Positions 21,229 through 29,756 of a stretch of 42,350 nucleotides of DNA are shown one piece after another. This DNA comes from Candidatus Accumulibacter aalborgensis (lineage in GTDB: Bacteria; Pseudomonadota; Gammaproteobacteria; Burkholderiales; Rhodocyclaceae). Below the pieces are notes generated by a model, which was given only the letters and a program-made list of their open reading frames with translations, ran no database searches and was not told where the DNA came from. Made by a program: the position numbers and the translations under genes. Numbering within the stretch: position 1 is the first letter of the stretch; every line of letters begins with the position of its first letter. Location: the NCBI RefSeq assembly GCF_900089955.1, contig NZ_FLQX01000150.1:1-42350 (forward strand). Reading direction: 5' to 3'.

Positions 21229-21618
21229 TCAGCCTTGTGCAACAGCCGGCGCAGCGTCGTCGGCAGCCGGCGAGTTCGCCGCAGAGAGCATATCACGACG
21301 GCTGCCATGCCGATGCTGGCGCTGGCGTGCCAGCCGCCGCGCCAGCGTCCGCCCGGCGCGGTCGATGGATCGGTCGATGGCCATGTAGAGATCAGCTTGC
21401 GTGTCGTCGACCAACACGTCCGCTGTACCGGGAACGGCGACCTGGATGTGGCAGCGCTTGTCCTCGCCGCCGCGCGGTCCGTTAACGTCGGAAAGAACGA
21501 CGGAAATCCGGCTGACGTGGTCGTGCGCCCAGTCGAGGGAGAAACACAGGCGCCGCTCGATGCGCTCGCGCAGTCCTGCCGTAAGATCAAAGCCTCTGGC
21601 CTGGATGACGATCTGCAC
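21229..21618 (-). CDS. hpf: Ribosome hibernation-promoting factor, HPF/RaiA family
   Basis: A 129-residue protein with the S30AE fold that binds the small ribosomal subunit during stress and stationary phase. The core [24 protein letters not shown], read as separate strand and helix, and [21 protein letters not shown] match the family; an Ala-rich tail follows. There is no long C-terminal dimerisation domain, so it is a short form. It lies upstream of htpX, a common stress-gene neighbour. Confidence 0.85.
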   Translation of the reverse strand: MQIVIQARGFDLTAGLRERIERRLCFSLDWAHDHVSRISVVLSDVNGPRGGEDKRCHIQVAVPGTADVLVDDTQADLYMAIDRSIDRAGRTLARRLARQRQHRHGSRRDMLSAANSPAADDAAPAVAQG

Positions 21619-21666
21619 TGAAATACTCCTCTTGAGGTGAACGGAGAACGCAGTCTAGGGCATCAA

Positions 21667-21697
21667 AAGACATCTGACAAATCGAATATAATGTCTT
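21667..21697 (+). promoter_or_regulatory. Dyad and -10 box before nhaR
   Basis: AAGACAT (21667-21673) and ATGTCTT (21691-21697) form an inverted repeat around a perfect TATAAT (21687-21692), about 32 bases before the nhaR start. No good -35 is seen. LysR-type genes are commonly autoregulated through such sites; this is an inference. Confidence 0.4.
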
Positions 21698-21728
21698 GAT
21701 AATTCATTTTTCTGGACCTTTTACGATC

Positions 21729-22739
21729 ATGGCCGCGCTCAACTACAAGCATCTGCGCTACTTCTGGATGGTCGCCAAGTCCGGTGCCATTGCTCGCGCC
21801 GGCGAGCAGTTGCACCTGACCCCGCAGGCGATCAGCGGCCAGTTGCGCGAACTCGAAGAAGCGCTCGGCATCGAGCTTTTTCGCCGCGTCGGCCGCGGCC
21901 TGGAACTCACCGACGCCGGCCGCCGCATCCTCAGTTACGCCGAGGAGATCTTCGCGCTCGGCGATGAACTGCTCGAAGTTGCGCGCGACCAGACGACCAG
22001 AAAGAGCCTGCCGTTCACCGTCGGCATTGCCGATTCGGTGCCGAAATCGGTCGCTCATCGCCTGGTCGAACCGGCGCTGCGTCTGCCGGAAGCGGTCCGC
22101 CTGATCTGTCGCGAGGGCCGCCTGACCGCACTCCTTGCGGATCTGGCCGTGCATCGCCTGGACATGGTCATCGCCGACCGACCGATGCCGCCGAATCTGA
22201 ATGTACGCGGCTACAGTCACCTGCTCGGCGAAAGCGATCTGACCGTTTTCGGCGCACCGGCACTGGTGCAGACACTCAACGGAGCATTCCCGGCGCTACT
22301 CCAGGGCGCCCCCTTTCTCATGCCGGGCGATGATGTCGCCATCCGGTCGCGGCTCCAACAATGGTTCGAAGTCCTCCGGTTACATCCGCGCATCGTCGGC
22401 GAATTCGACGACAGCGCACTCCTCAAGTCTTTCGGACAGGCAGGAGCCGGACTCTTCGTCGCTCCGACAGCGATTGCGGCCTACGTCACCGATCAGTATC
22501 GCGTCAGCGCCGTCGGCCGGATCGATTCGATCAGCGAACAGCTTTACGCCATCACCACCGAGCGCCGCCTGAGCCACCCCGCGATCGTGGCCATCATCCA
22601 GGTTGCACGTGACGAGGTCTTCGCTGACGCGACGTTCGGCGCCGGTGTCAACGGCGCTATTCCTGACCAGCAGACGCCGACGCAGACCCGCCCGGCGCGG
22701 TCACGCAGGCCATCGAGATCGACCGGGATGACCCGGTGA
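21729..22739 (+). CDS. nhaR: LysR-type transcriptional activator NhaR
   Basis: NhaR is a LysR-family activator that in E. coli responds to sodium and controls nhaA and the polysaccharide operon pgaABCD. The 336-residue protein starts MAALNYKHLRYFWMVAKSG, the conserved NhaR N-terminus, followed by the winged helix (AIARAGEQLHLTPQAISGQL) and a normal effector domain. It is divergent from hpf-htpX. No nhaA or other sodium antiporter gene lies next to it here. Confidence 0.9.
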   Translation: MAALNYKHLRYFWMVAKSGAIARAGEQLHLTPQAISGQLRELEEALGIELFRRVGRGLELTDAGRRILSYAEEIFALGDELLEVARDQTTRKSLPFTVGIADSVPKSVAHRLVEPALRLPEAVRLICREGRLTALLADLAVHRLDMVIADRPMPPNLNVRGYSHLLGESDLTVFGAPALVQTLNGAFPALLQGAPFLMPGDDVAIRSRLQQWFEVLRLHPRIVGEFDDSALLKSFGQAGAGLFVAPTAIAAYVTDQYRVSAVGRIDSISEQLYAITTERRLSHPAIVAIIQVARDEVFADATFGAGVNGAIPDQQTPTQTRPARSRRPSRSTGMTR

Positions 22740-22890
22740 TGGAGTCACATTTCGCCAGAGGTTGACCTGCCTCAACATCTTCGCCGGTGGCCAGAGTATT
22801 TTCGTTGCCATAGTGTCCCGGATCGCTCGGTTCCATATCCAGTCCAGGAGGCGCGGATATGTCTTTCGAACTCCTTGCAGGAGCACGTCA

Positions 22891-23937
22891 ATGAACACAT
22901 CCAAACTGCGCGCATCGGCAGCAATTGCCGCAAGCGCCACCGCGATGCTGATCCCCTCAGCGAACGCCCAGCAGGCTGAACACACCGGCAAGGAGGTCGT
23001 CGACACCGTCTGCGCAGCCTGCCATGCAAAGGGCGAGAACGGCGCGCCGCGGATCGGCGATAACCAAGCATGGACGAAGCGCGCTTCTCAGGGCCTCACG
23101 GCACTCACGGCGCATGCTTTGAAGGGTATTCGTAACATGCCCGCCCACGGCGGCAATGCGGGGCTCAGCGACATCGAGATCCAGCGGGCCATTACCTACA
23201 TGGTTAACCAGTCCGGCGGCCACTGGGTCGAGCCTCTGGCAGGAAGCGCGCCGGCCACCGTGCGCAGCAGCGAGCAAATCGTGCAGACGCAGTGCGCCAA
23301 GTGTCATAAGGACGGCTCGGATGGTGCGCCCAGGATCGGTGATCGCGCCGCCTGGATACCGCGCATGAATAAGGGTCTGGACACTTTGGTGAAGTCCGCA
23401 GTGCATGGTCATGGCCCCATGCCGGCCCGCGGCGGTGTCGCCGACTTGAGCGATCTCGAAATTCAGGGTGCCATCGTCTATATGTTCAACTACGGGGTCG
23501 TGGCAGTACAGACGCCACCTCTTCCGACGGCAGCGCCAGCCAATCCTTATCGCAAGGTCGTCGACGGCACGGATATTTACCTCGGCATTGTCGGGGCGGA
23601 GGCCATGTCGGCCGGCCAACGGCAGGGTGACGTTCCGCGCGGCAAGGGCTACTACCACGTGAACATCTCGCTCTTCGATGCGGAGACCCGAGCCGCCATC
23701 ACCGACGCGCAGGTCAAGCTGACGGTGGCCGATCCGATCGGCGCCGATACGAAAACACTTGATGCCATCTCGGCGAATAACACAGTGAGTTACGGGGGCT
23801 ATTTCCGCATGTCGGGCCAGAACCCCTACAGGATTACGGCGCAGATTCAGCGTCCGGGGTCTGCCACGGTAACCAAGGCGGAATCGACTACAAAGCACGC
23901 TAGGCAGCAGGGCTACGGTCTCGCCAAACGGTCATGA
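22891..23937 (+). CDS. Periplasmic dihaem cytochrome c with extra C-terminal domain
   Basis: The 348-residue protein has a signal peptide ending near SANAQQ and two class I cytochrome domains of the c5 type. Haem sites CAACH and CAKCH are at 41-45 and 135-139. Methionine ligands are probably in NMPAHGGNAGLSD and PMPARGGVADLSD. From about residue 210 follows a 130-residue beta-rich segment (GKGYYHVNISLFDAETRAAI) with no haem site, probably an Ig-like module. The ATG at 22891 has AGGAG 7 bases before it. The likely role is periplasmic electron transfer; no partner enzyme is adjacent. Confidence 0.85.
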   Translation: MNTSKLRASAAIAASATAMLIPSANAQQAEHTGKEVVDTVCAACHAKGENGAPRIGDNQAWTKRASQGLTALTAHALKGIRNMPAHGGNAGLSDIEIQRAITYMVNQSGGHWVEPLAGSAPATVRSSEQIVQTQCAKCHKDGSDGAPRIGDRAAWIPRMNKGLDTLVKSAVHGHGPMPARGGVADLSDLEIQGAIVYMFNYGVVAVQTPPLPTAAPANPYRKVVDGTDIYLGIVGAEAMSAGQRQGDVPRGKGYYHVNISLFDAETRAAITDAQVKLTVADPIGADTKTLDAISANNTVSYGGYFRMSGQNPYRITAQIQRPGSATVTKAESTTKHARQQGYGLAKRS

Positions 23938-24134
23938 CTTGCATGAATCCTCAAATGCCGATCAATCCTGTCCGTGACGTTTTCCCTGGAGAGTCGAAAT
24001 GCCACGGCAATGTCGGCATAGGACCGCCCAGCTTCCCAGGCGGCGACAATTCTCAAATCGCGATTGTGTCGCTTTAAGCGTTCTCGGGCAGCTTGATCAA
24101 GGACAGTCAAGGGCGTGTTCTCATCTACTGGCAA
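23913..24134 (-). CDS. Possible small helix-turn-helix protein
   Basis: A 73-residue open frame from TTG at 24134, overlapping the 3' end of the cytochrome gene by 25 bases on the opposite strand. Its middle (AWEAGRSYADIAVAFRLSRE) reads like a helix-turn-helix of the sigma-region-4 type. The ribosome-binding site is poor, and no second domain is present. It could be a real small regulator or a remnant. The remaining bases up to 24358 hold no other gene. Confidence 0.35.
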   Translation of the reverse strand: MPVDENTPLTVLDQAARERLKRHNRDLRIVAAWEAGRSYADIAVAFRLSRENVTDRIDRHLRIHASHDRLARP

Positions 24135-24358
24135 AAGACATCCGACATACCGATCTTACCAAACGGAGAAGGCGCCGCGACAGTACCGACAGCATCGGTG
24201 ACGTTCCTGGGTCCCAAAATCCCTGCCTGCCGACGCCTGCCCCGATGCCAGCAACAATCGGTTTATTTGGAAGTATGGTGATCGATAATTCTGCTTTTTT
24301 ATATCTTCGCCGGCCTATACTCTTTGTCTCTCCTTACCCCATCTGACAGGAGACAGCC

Positions 24359-25261
24359 ATGAAAACCCTCTCACTGCTGACAGCCGTTCTGGCTTTCGGC
24401 TTCACACTGATGACCGGCGATGCCGAAGCCGCGAGCAAACGCCTCGGCGCGGGCAAGTCATCGGGCATGCAACGCGAGGCGGTCAGCGCGGACAAATCCC
24501 CCTCGGCGGCCCCGACGCTGGCGCCCAGCGCTGCGAAGTCGCAACCGGCGGCGGCCCAGAGCCAGCCCAAACGTTCGTGGATGGGCCCGCTTGCCGGCCT
24601 CGCCGCCGGTCTGGGTCTGGCCGCTCTGGCCTCCCATTTGGGCTTCGGCGAAGAACTCGCCTCGATGCTGATGATCGGTCTGCTGGTAATGGCCGTGCTG
24701 GTGGTCATCGGCCTCGTCATGCGCCGCCGCACCGCTGCCCATGAATCGGTCATGGCCAGCACCAGTGGCCTGCAGTACACGGCGCCTGATGCTAACGTCA
24801 CGGCGATGAACCGCGGCGGCGCTGATTTGTCGATGCCGGCAGCCGCCACGGGTACACCTCTCATCGCCACTGGCCACATCCCTGCCGACTTCGACGTCGC
24901 CGGTTTCGTGCGCAACGCCAAACTTGGCTTCATCCGTCTGCAGGCCGCCAACGACGCTGGCAACCTGGCCGACATCCGCGATTTCACAACGCCCGAGATG
25001 TTCGCAGAAATCAGGATGAACATCGCCGATCGCGGCAACGCGACGCAGGAAACCGAGGTCGTCATCATCGACGCAGAGGTGTTGGACATCACCGAAGAAG
25101 AGACCCGTTACCTGGTCAGCGCGCGTTTCACCGGCTTGATCCGGGACGACAGGGACGCAGCGGCAGAGACGGTCGACGAGATCTGGCACCTCGTCAAGCC
25201 GCGCGATGGCCAGACCGGCTGGGTGCTGGCCGGGATTCAGCAAGCACAGCAGGCGGCTTGA
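24359..25261 (+). CDS. Tim44-domain inner-membrane protein
   Basis: The 300-residue protein has a signal or anchor sequence, an Ala/Pro/Ser-rich linker (about 35-70), a central hydrophobic pair of helices (about 75-120, including MLMIGLLVMAVLVVIGLVM), and a C-terminal Tim44-like domain. That domain shows FVRNAKLGFIRLQAANDAG, DFTTPEMFAEI and DEIWHLVKPRDGQTGWVLAG. Bacterial Tim44-like proteins sit at the inner membrane; their function is not settled. AGGAGACAGCC gives a good ribosome-binding site. Confidence 0.88.
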   Translation: MKTLSLLTAVLAFGFTLMTGDAEAASKRLGAGKSSGMQREAVSADKSPSAAPTLAPSAAKSQPAAAQSQPKRSWMGPLAGLAAGLGLAALASHLGFGEELASMLMIGLLVMAVLVVIGLVMRRRTAAHESVMASTSGLQYTAPDANVTAMNRGGADLSMPAAATGTPLIATGHIPADFDVAGFVRNAKLGFIRLQAANDAGNLADIRDFTTPEMFAEIRMNIADRGNATQETEVVIIDAEVLDITEEETRYLVSARFTGLIRDDRDAAAETVDEIWHLVKPRDGQTGWVLAGIQQAQQAA

Positions 25262-25269
25262 AACTCACC

Positions 25270-25292
25270 GCCAGCGGCAGCGTACCGCTGGC
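25270..25292. terminator. Bidirectional hairpin between convergent genes
   Basis: GCCAGCGG pairs with CCGCTGGC around a 7-base loop, 8 bases after the Tim44-domain stop and 7 bases after the end of the opposing DUF3047 gene. A T-containing tail (CTTGTTT) follows on the plus side. Confidence 0.6.
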
Positions 25293-25299
25293 GCTTGTT

Positions 25300-26094
25300 T
25301 CAAGTGCGCGGATCGAACCACAGGTCGCCAAAGCGGGCCTCGACCTGGTCGCCGCTGTTGTCGGTATCGGCGCCAACGGCGACGCCGGAGATCGTCGGTA
25401 CGGGATCGCCGAAAGCCGCCCGGAAATCGGCCGCGACATCGCGAACAACGTCGCGCCACTGCCCGACGTGAGCATTGCCTGAATCGACGACGATCATCCG
25501 CAGGCGGTCAGTGTAGGCATTCCAGCCCGACTCACCGGCCGCCTGCGCCGTACCCCAGACGTAGCACAGTGCCGCCACGGGCAATTCGGCACCATGCAGC
25601 AGGCGTGCCGCCGAAATCTTCATCCGGTCGGCGATACTGAGCCGCTCGGGCGGCAGATCAAACAGCAAATACACCCGCGCAGCGTAGTCGTCGCCGGCCT
25701 TGTGGCGCAGATCCGAAGCGCCCACGGCATGCGAGACTCGCCAGCGCCACCTGAGCATCGGCGTCGCCACGGGGTCGACGCGCAGCGCGACCGCCAGCGT
25801 CGACGCCGAGCGGTCGGAAGTCACCCGCAACACCGTGCCGCCTTCGTCGGCCAGCAGGTCGAAACGGTTGGCCCGCTCGACTGAAGGCAAGGTCTGATGC
25901 GTCCATCCGCCAGGCAGACGGTTCCCCGGCTGCGCGGCAGAGAAGCGCGGCGGATCTGCTCGCGTCGGGTCAGGGTTGCCTGCTGCCGCGACGGAATGCG
26001 CCGAGAGCGCACCGGCGGCACCGAGAGCCGGTGTCGCCAGGAGCGCCAGCGAGAGACGACGGCGGTTCGTATTGTTCCGATTCATTCGATCCAT
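25300..26094 (-). CDS. Secreted DUF3047 protein
   Basis: The 264-residue protein has a twin-arginine-like or Sec signal (NRRRLSLALLATPALGAAGA). Its body is of the DUF3047 type: MLRWRWRVSHAVGASDLRHK, DDYAARVYLLFDLPPE, LCYVWGTAQAAGES and RMIVVDSGNAHVGQW. The biochemical role is unknown. Its start overlaps the end of the upstream glycosyltransferase gene by 13 bases, so it is translated from the same mRNA. Confidence 0.85.
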   Translation of the reverse strand: MDRMNRNNTNRRRLSLALLATPALGAAGALSAHSVAAAGNPDPTRADPPRFSAAQPGNRLPGGWTHQTLPSVERANRFDLLADEGGTVLRVTSDRSASTLAVALRVDPVATPMLRWRWRVSHAVGASDLRHKAGDDYAARVYLLFDLPPERLSIADRMKISAARLLHGAELPVAALCYVWGTAQAAGESGWNAYTDRLRMIVVDSGNAHVGQWRDVVRDVAADFRAAFGDPVPTISGVAVGADTDNSGDQVEARFGDLWFDPRT

Positions 26095-26735
26095 GCGGCA
26101 AATCCTTCAAGACTGGCAAGGCGTGCCAGATCAGCCGGCCGATCGACGTCCCACAAAGGCGGTAGCTCGACCCAGCTCAGCGCAAGCTCGGACAGGCGCT
26201 GCCGCGTCTGCACCATCACCCGCTCGCTACCCCACTCGACGCCCGCAAACAATCTTGGCTGCGGGCGCCGCAGGCCGACGAGCACGTAGCCCCCATCCTC
26301 GGCCGGAATGAACACCGCGTCGTTGCTACCCTGCCGCTCATCGACCAGGGCGCCGGCGGCAGCAGCAAGATGCGTCGCCTGCAGTGCCGGACAGTCGCTG
26401 CCGATGAGCAGCAAGGGCCCGTCGTGGGCAGCGAAAGCCGCCGCCATGCGCGCGCCAAGGTCGCCCTCCGACTGACTGCGCACGGCGACTGCGCTGCAGC
26501 GCTGCAGCGCACGAAAAAAACGCTGGCCGCCGTCCGGCGCGCCCCACAGGGTGACAGCGCCGATCGCTGCACGCCTGGCAACTGCCAGCGCATGCAGCGT
26601 CAAGCGACGCTGCAGCCGCGCGGCGCCGGCCGGGCCCAGGGCGGGAATCAGGCGCGTCTTGACAGAGCCCGGCTGCGGCGCACGCGCAAAGACGGCGACG
26701 CCGGCCAACTCAGCGCTGCCGGGGAACATAGCCAT
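26082..26735 (-). CDS. TIGR04282-type arsenosugar glycosyltransferase
   Basis: A small GT-A-like enzyme (DUF2064) of about 217 residues. Visible are the nucleotide-binding start VAVFARAPQPGSVKTRLIP, LLIGSDCPAL with the DxP-type motif, and EDGGYVLVGL. In several bacteria this family pairs with a TIGR04283 enzyme near arsenosugar genes. The ATG at 26735 overlaps the upstream glycosyltransferase gene by 26 bases. No arsenic-specific enzyme such as ArsM or the ArsS radical SAM protein is in the window, so the arsenosugar role is by family only. Confidence 0.85.
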   Translation of the reverse strand: MAMFPGSAELAGVAVFARAPQPGSVKTRLIPALGPAGAARLQRRLTLHALAVARRAAIGAVTLWGAPDGGQRFFRALQRCSAVAVRSQSEGDLGARMAAAFAAHDGPLLLIGSDCPALQATHLAAAAGALVDERQGSNDAVFIPAEDGGYVLVGLRRPQPRLFAGVEWGSERVMVQTRQRLSELALSWVELPPLWDVDRPADLARLASLEGFAAWIE

Positions 26736-27420
26736 AACGAATCGCCAGTTGCTGTGGGTCCGCACCAAAGAAATAGCTCGCCCGCAGACGCCACATCAGC
26801 AGGATCGTGCGCAGGACGCCATGCTTCTCCCAGCGCCGCGCCGAAGTGACGACCCGTTCGCGCAGGCAGGCGGGACTCGCGATCCGCTTGAGGCGTTTCG
26901 ACAGCGCAACGTCCTCCATCAACGGTATTTCGGGATAACCCCCCGCGCTGTCGAATACCTCGCGACGAACGAAGATCGCCTGGTCGCCGGTGGCAATCCC
27001 GGTCAAGCGTGAGCGCTGGTTCATCATCCATTCGACGACACGCAGCAACGGATGGCGGCCATCAATGCGTACATCGAAGCGTCCCCAGGATGCGCCGCCG
27101 ACGATCGCCTGCCGGATCAGGTCGTCGGCGTCCGGCGGCAGCGCCGTATCCGTATGCAGAAAGAGCAGCACCTGCCCCCGACTTGCCCGCGCGCCGGTAT
27201 TCATCTGCGTCGCCCGGCCGCGCGGCGATTCGAGCAGGCGGTCGACGGCGGGGCGCGCCAAGGCGGGCGTGCCGTCGCGACTGCCGCCATCGACCAGCAC
27301 CAGCTCGGCGCCTCGCCTCCTGAGAGCCTCCAATGCGGTCAACTGTGTGGCAACCGTCGCGGCTTCATTCAGCACCGGAAGGATCAAGGAGAGAAACGAG
27401 TGATCGGTCGTGGTTTCCAT
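26710..27420 (-). CDS. TIGR04283-type family 2 glycosyltransferase
   Basis: The 236-residue enzyme has GT2 features: SLILPVLNEAATV at the N-terminus, VDGGSRDGT, the metal-binding FLHTDTALP, and RWGRFD/GDQAIFVRREVF-type acceptor loops with PLMEDVALSKRL. It is the first of three overlapping minus-strand genes, with the TIGR04282-type enzyme and DUF3047. The pairing is conserved in many proteobacteria. Confidence 0.88.
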   Translation of the reverse strand: METTTDHSFLSLILPVLNEAATVATQLTALEALRRRGAELVLVDGGSRDGTPALARPAVDRLLESPRGRATQMNTGARASRGQVLLFLHTDTALPPDADDLIRQAIVGGASWGRFDVRIDGRHPLLRVVEWMMNQRSRLTGIATGDQAIFVRREVFDSAGGYPEIPLMEDVALSKRLKRIASPACLRERVVTSARRWEKHGVLRTILLMWRLRASYFFGADPQQLAIRYGYVPRQR

Positions 27421-27502
27421 ATCCGGTAGAAGAGTGCTTTCATTGACTTCCAGCCACCAAGGCCGCAGTCGGCAACGGGTCGCCCAACTGGCTGGGGCGG
27501 CA

Positions 27503-27805
27503 TCAAAGGCTCAGACAGGACGCCAGCAGGCGCCCGTCGTGCGACCATAGCCGGACGGCCGTTGCCGTCACCCTGGCGGCGTCCCCATGTCGCGGATTCA
27601 ACAGTACATTGAACTCCTCGGGCACGATCGCCGACGACACCATCAGCAGAGACGACCCCAGGCCATCAAGCCAAGCGTTGCCGGCATCTACGGACGCAGC
27701 GGCCGCCGACCCTGCATTCCACCCATCGGCAAGGCCCTTGACCCATAGCCACTGGCGTGTAGCCCAGACTTCGTCAAGTAAGTCAATGCGCACCAGCACG
27801 CGGCG
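27503..27805 (-). pseudogene. RES-domain gene, 3' half
   Basis: The frame VLVRIDLLDEVWATRQWLWV to SSAIVPEEFNVLLNPRHGD is the C-terminal half of a RES domain, with the conserved serine in VSSAIVPEE. RES proteins are NAD-consuming toxins normally paired with a Xre/DUF2384 antitoxin. The 5' half is at 29747-29948. Deleting the element 27806-29746 and one copy of the 10-bp repeat restores one frame reading GGLPLRRVLVRIDLL, so the gene was intact before the insertion. Confidence 0.85.
27796..27805 (+). repeat. Target-site duplication, left copy
   Basis: GCACGCGGCG directly abuts the left terminal inverted repeat and is identical to 29747-29756. Confidence 0.85.
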
Positions 27806-27836
27806 CACGGTAGATTTGTTCTGACCGACCACAGTC

Positions 27837-27856
27837 ATTCCCGCGCAGGCGGGAAT
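27837..27856. repeat. dRS3-like palindrome, left
   Basis: ATTCCCGCGCAGGCGGGAAT matches the form ATTCCC-N8-GGGAAT of the neisserial dRS3 repeat, and similar repeats occur in other beta-proteobacteria. Its inverse is at 29685-29704. Confidence 0.8.
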
Positions 27857-27914
27857 CCAGATTCATCCATCTGTTCAAGATGTTAAAAGACCGATCTAGA
27901 AAAACGAACTGATA

Positions 27915-29683
27915 GGGGTGGTTTCTCATCGAGATTGGCTCGCCTGCCGTCGGGCTTCGACCATGGTGAAAAGCCCAGCCGCAGCGAAGAATGCATTTGG
28001 CCAGCGACAATGGTCGGCATAACACCGGCCAAAGCCCGGACGTTTCTCCTGTTTGCGCAGGAGCGCCCGCAGTCGTCGTCGGATCAGCGCGTCCAGTGTC
28101 TGAAACACGCGCCCTTGGGCATGCTTGAAATAGCCATACCATCCTCTGAGCATCGGGTTGAGGTCGGCAATGATCCGTCCAAGACTGTCGCCTCGCGTGC
28201 GCCGCGTGAGCCGGCGCACTTTATCCTTCAAGGCCGTCAAGCTCTTATTCCTCACCCAGCGCTTGCCCGTTTCAAACCGATAACCGAGAAACTCGAAGCC
28301 TTGCCCTGCGATCCGGCAGTCCCCAAGGTGGGTCTTGTCCGGGTGCAGCGCCAGGCCGTTGGCTTCCACCCACGCTTTGATTTCATCCAACGCTTTCCCG
28401 GCGTCTTCCGCCGTGGGGCACAGAATCACAAAGTCGTCGGCATAACGCACCATCGCATAGCCTTGCCGCGTCACATGCTCGTCCAGCGGATGCAGGTAAA
28501 TGTTCGCCAGCAACGGGCTGATGACCGCCCCTTGCGGGGTGCCGCCCGTCGGCGTCCATCTTTCCAGTCCATGAACAATGTCCTGCCGCAACCGGTCTGC
28601 CAGAAGTTCCAGCAGGCGACCGTCGCTGATGCGCTTTTCGATCCGTTCTTTCAGCCGGGCGTGCGGAATGCTGTCAAAGTAGCTTTTGAGATCTGCATCC
28701 ACCACGTGGGTGTAGCCTTTCTTCAACCACTCGTCGACTTCCCGCAGCGCGTCCTTGCAGCCTCGACCGGGCCGGAATCCGTAACTCGTCGGCAGAAATT
28801 CCTTCTCGAAGATCGGTTCGATCACCCGCTTGACCGCCGCTTGGACAATTCTGTCCTTGACCGTGGGTATGCCCAACGGGCGCGGCTTGCCGCCCGCTTT
28901 GGGTATTTCCACTCGCCGCACGGGAGCCGCTCGGTACCGCCCTTCTTTCAGGTCTTCCGCCAGTTCGCCCAGATACCGTTCGGCATCCGCCGCAAAGCGT
29001 TCGATGCTTTGTCCGTCGATGCCCGCAGCGCCTTTGTTGACCTTGACTTGTTGCCAGGCCGCCATCAGCGTTTGCGGTCGATAGACTTTGTCGATCAGAC
29101 TGAACCATTTGTTTCCTTTGACGCCGTTATCCAGCGCCGCCAACATACGCTCCGTCCAAATGGCGCGGTCGATCCACTCCCGGTTTCCCGGCTGGATGGA
29201 CGAAGCTTGCGTAGCCTTTACAGGCACTACCGCTCCTTCGCTCATGCTCTCGCTCCTCTCAGCGCTCACGTCTCCACCTTCCTACCCGCCTTCCCTCGGC
29301 ACGACTTTGCTTTCCGCGCTTCTCTCGGCTTGCGCCGCGTCGGTACTACGCAGGCTCTGACTCCTGCCGTCTTCACCTCGACGACAGGTCTCCCCGCTTA
29401 TCTCGCGCAAACTTCCCGACATTCCGCCTCCAACCACGTAGGTGACCCGGACATCGCTTTGACCGCCAATACAGCGTGTCCGATGGGTTTCAGGCTTCGC
29501 CATGGAATCGCTGGCTCGCCGTCACTCTCCGCCGAATCGAGTTCGTTATCCTGCGGACTGCCAGTTCGCTTCCGGTTGCTTTTCACCCCGCTTCGCAGCG
29601 ACGCAGTTACCTTCAGCTTCGGGGTCATGGCTTACCCCGGCACGGACTTGCACCCTACTGTTTACGCGCCTTCACGGGCGCAC
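27915..29683 (-). mobile_element. Group II intron, 3' domains not visible
   Basis: On the minus strand the intron begins GTGCGCCCGTG at 29683, the standard 5' boundary, one base after a dRS3-like palindrome. The leader includes the conserved GGGTGCAAGTCC segment of domain I. The reverse transcriptase ORF follows. After its stop, intron-like sequence (GAAACCACC) runs only to about 27915. The approximately 34-base domain V hairpin and domain VI that should come next are not seen; unrelated sequence leads into the left palindrome. The copy therefore looks 3'-truncated and unable to splice by itself. The 3' limit is approximate. Confidence 0.7.
27926..29245 (-). CDS. ltrA: Group II intron reverse transcriptase/maturase
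   Basis: The 439-residue protein has the fingers-palm blocks of LtrA-type enzymes: NKGAAGIDG, KPRPLGIPTVKDRIVQ, PTSYGFRPGRGCKDAL, the catalytic YADD in MVRYADDFVILC, and FLGYRF. A maturase X domain follows (NPMLRGWYGYFKHAQGRVF), with the C-terminal WPNAFFAAAGLFTM. No HNH endonuclease domain is present. The ATG at 29245 has AGGAG 7 bases upstream; a GTG at 29269 is the alternative. The ORF is intact although the intron RNA looks truncated. Confidence 0.92.
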   Translation of the reverse strand: MSEGAVVPVKATQASSIQPGNREWIDRAIWTERMLAALDNGVKGNKWFSLIDKVYRPQTLMAAWQQVKVNKGAAGIDGQSIERFAADAERYLGELAEDLKEGRYRAAPVRRVEIPKAGGKPRPLGIPTVKDRIVQAAVKRVIEPIFEKEFLPTSYGFRPGRGCKDALREVDEWLKKGYTHVVDADLKSYFDSIPHARLKERIEKRISDGRLLELLADRLRQDIVHGLERWTPTGGTPQGAVISPLLANIYLHPLDEHVTRQGYAMVRYADDFVILCPTAEDAGKALDEIKAWVEANGLALHPDKTHLGDCRIAGQGFEFLGYRFETGKRWVRNKSLTALKDKVRRLTRRTRGDSLGRIIADLNPMLRGWYGYFKHAQGRVFQTLDALIRRRLRALLRKQEKRPGFGRCYADHCRWPNAFFAAAGLFTMVEARRQASQSR

Positions 29684-29684
29684 G

Positions 29685-29704
29685 ATTCCCGCCTGCGCGG
29701 GAAT
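29685..29704. repeat. dRS3-like palindrome, right
   Basis: ATTCCCGCCTGCGCGGGAAT is the exact inverse complement of the left copy. The group II intron starts one base beyond it, consistent with introns that insert next to stem-loops. Confidence 0.8.
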
Positions 29705-29746
29705 GACGGTAATTCAACAGCTTAGCTTCAGAACAAATTTACCGTG

Positions 29747-29756
29747 GCACGCGGCG
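29747..29756 (+). repeat. Target-site duplication, right copy
   Basis: GCACGCGGCG, identical to 27796-27805, directly abuts the right terminal inverted repeat. Confidence 0.85.

Larger units (their letters stand above)
27806..29746. mobile_element. 1,941-bp TIR element with nested group II intron
   Basis: The element is bounded by 19-bp terminal inverted repeats with one mismatch: CACGGTAGATTTGTTCTGA at 27806-27824 and its inverse (with A for G) at 29728-29746. Both outer edges touch a perfect 10-bp direct repeat. Inside each end is a copy of the palindrome ATTCCC-N8-GGGAAT (27837-27856 and 29685-29704), in inward-facing orientation. No transposase is encoded, so the outer part is a MITE-like non-autonomous element. 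The only protein is the group II intron reverse transcriptase. The element splits a RES-domain gene. Confidence 0.8.

Noticed and set aside
24293-24321. Promoter before the Tim44-domain gene
   Set aside because: TATACT is acceptable as a -10, but no recognisable -35 lies at the right distance.
27935-29725. 596-codon plus-strand frame opposite the intron reverse transcriptase
   Set aside because: Antisense shadow; the minus strand carries a clear LtrA-type protein with YADD.
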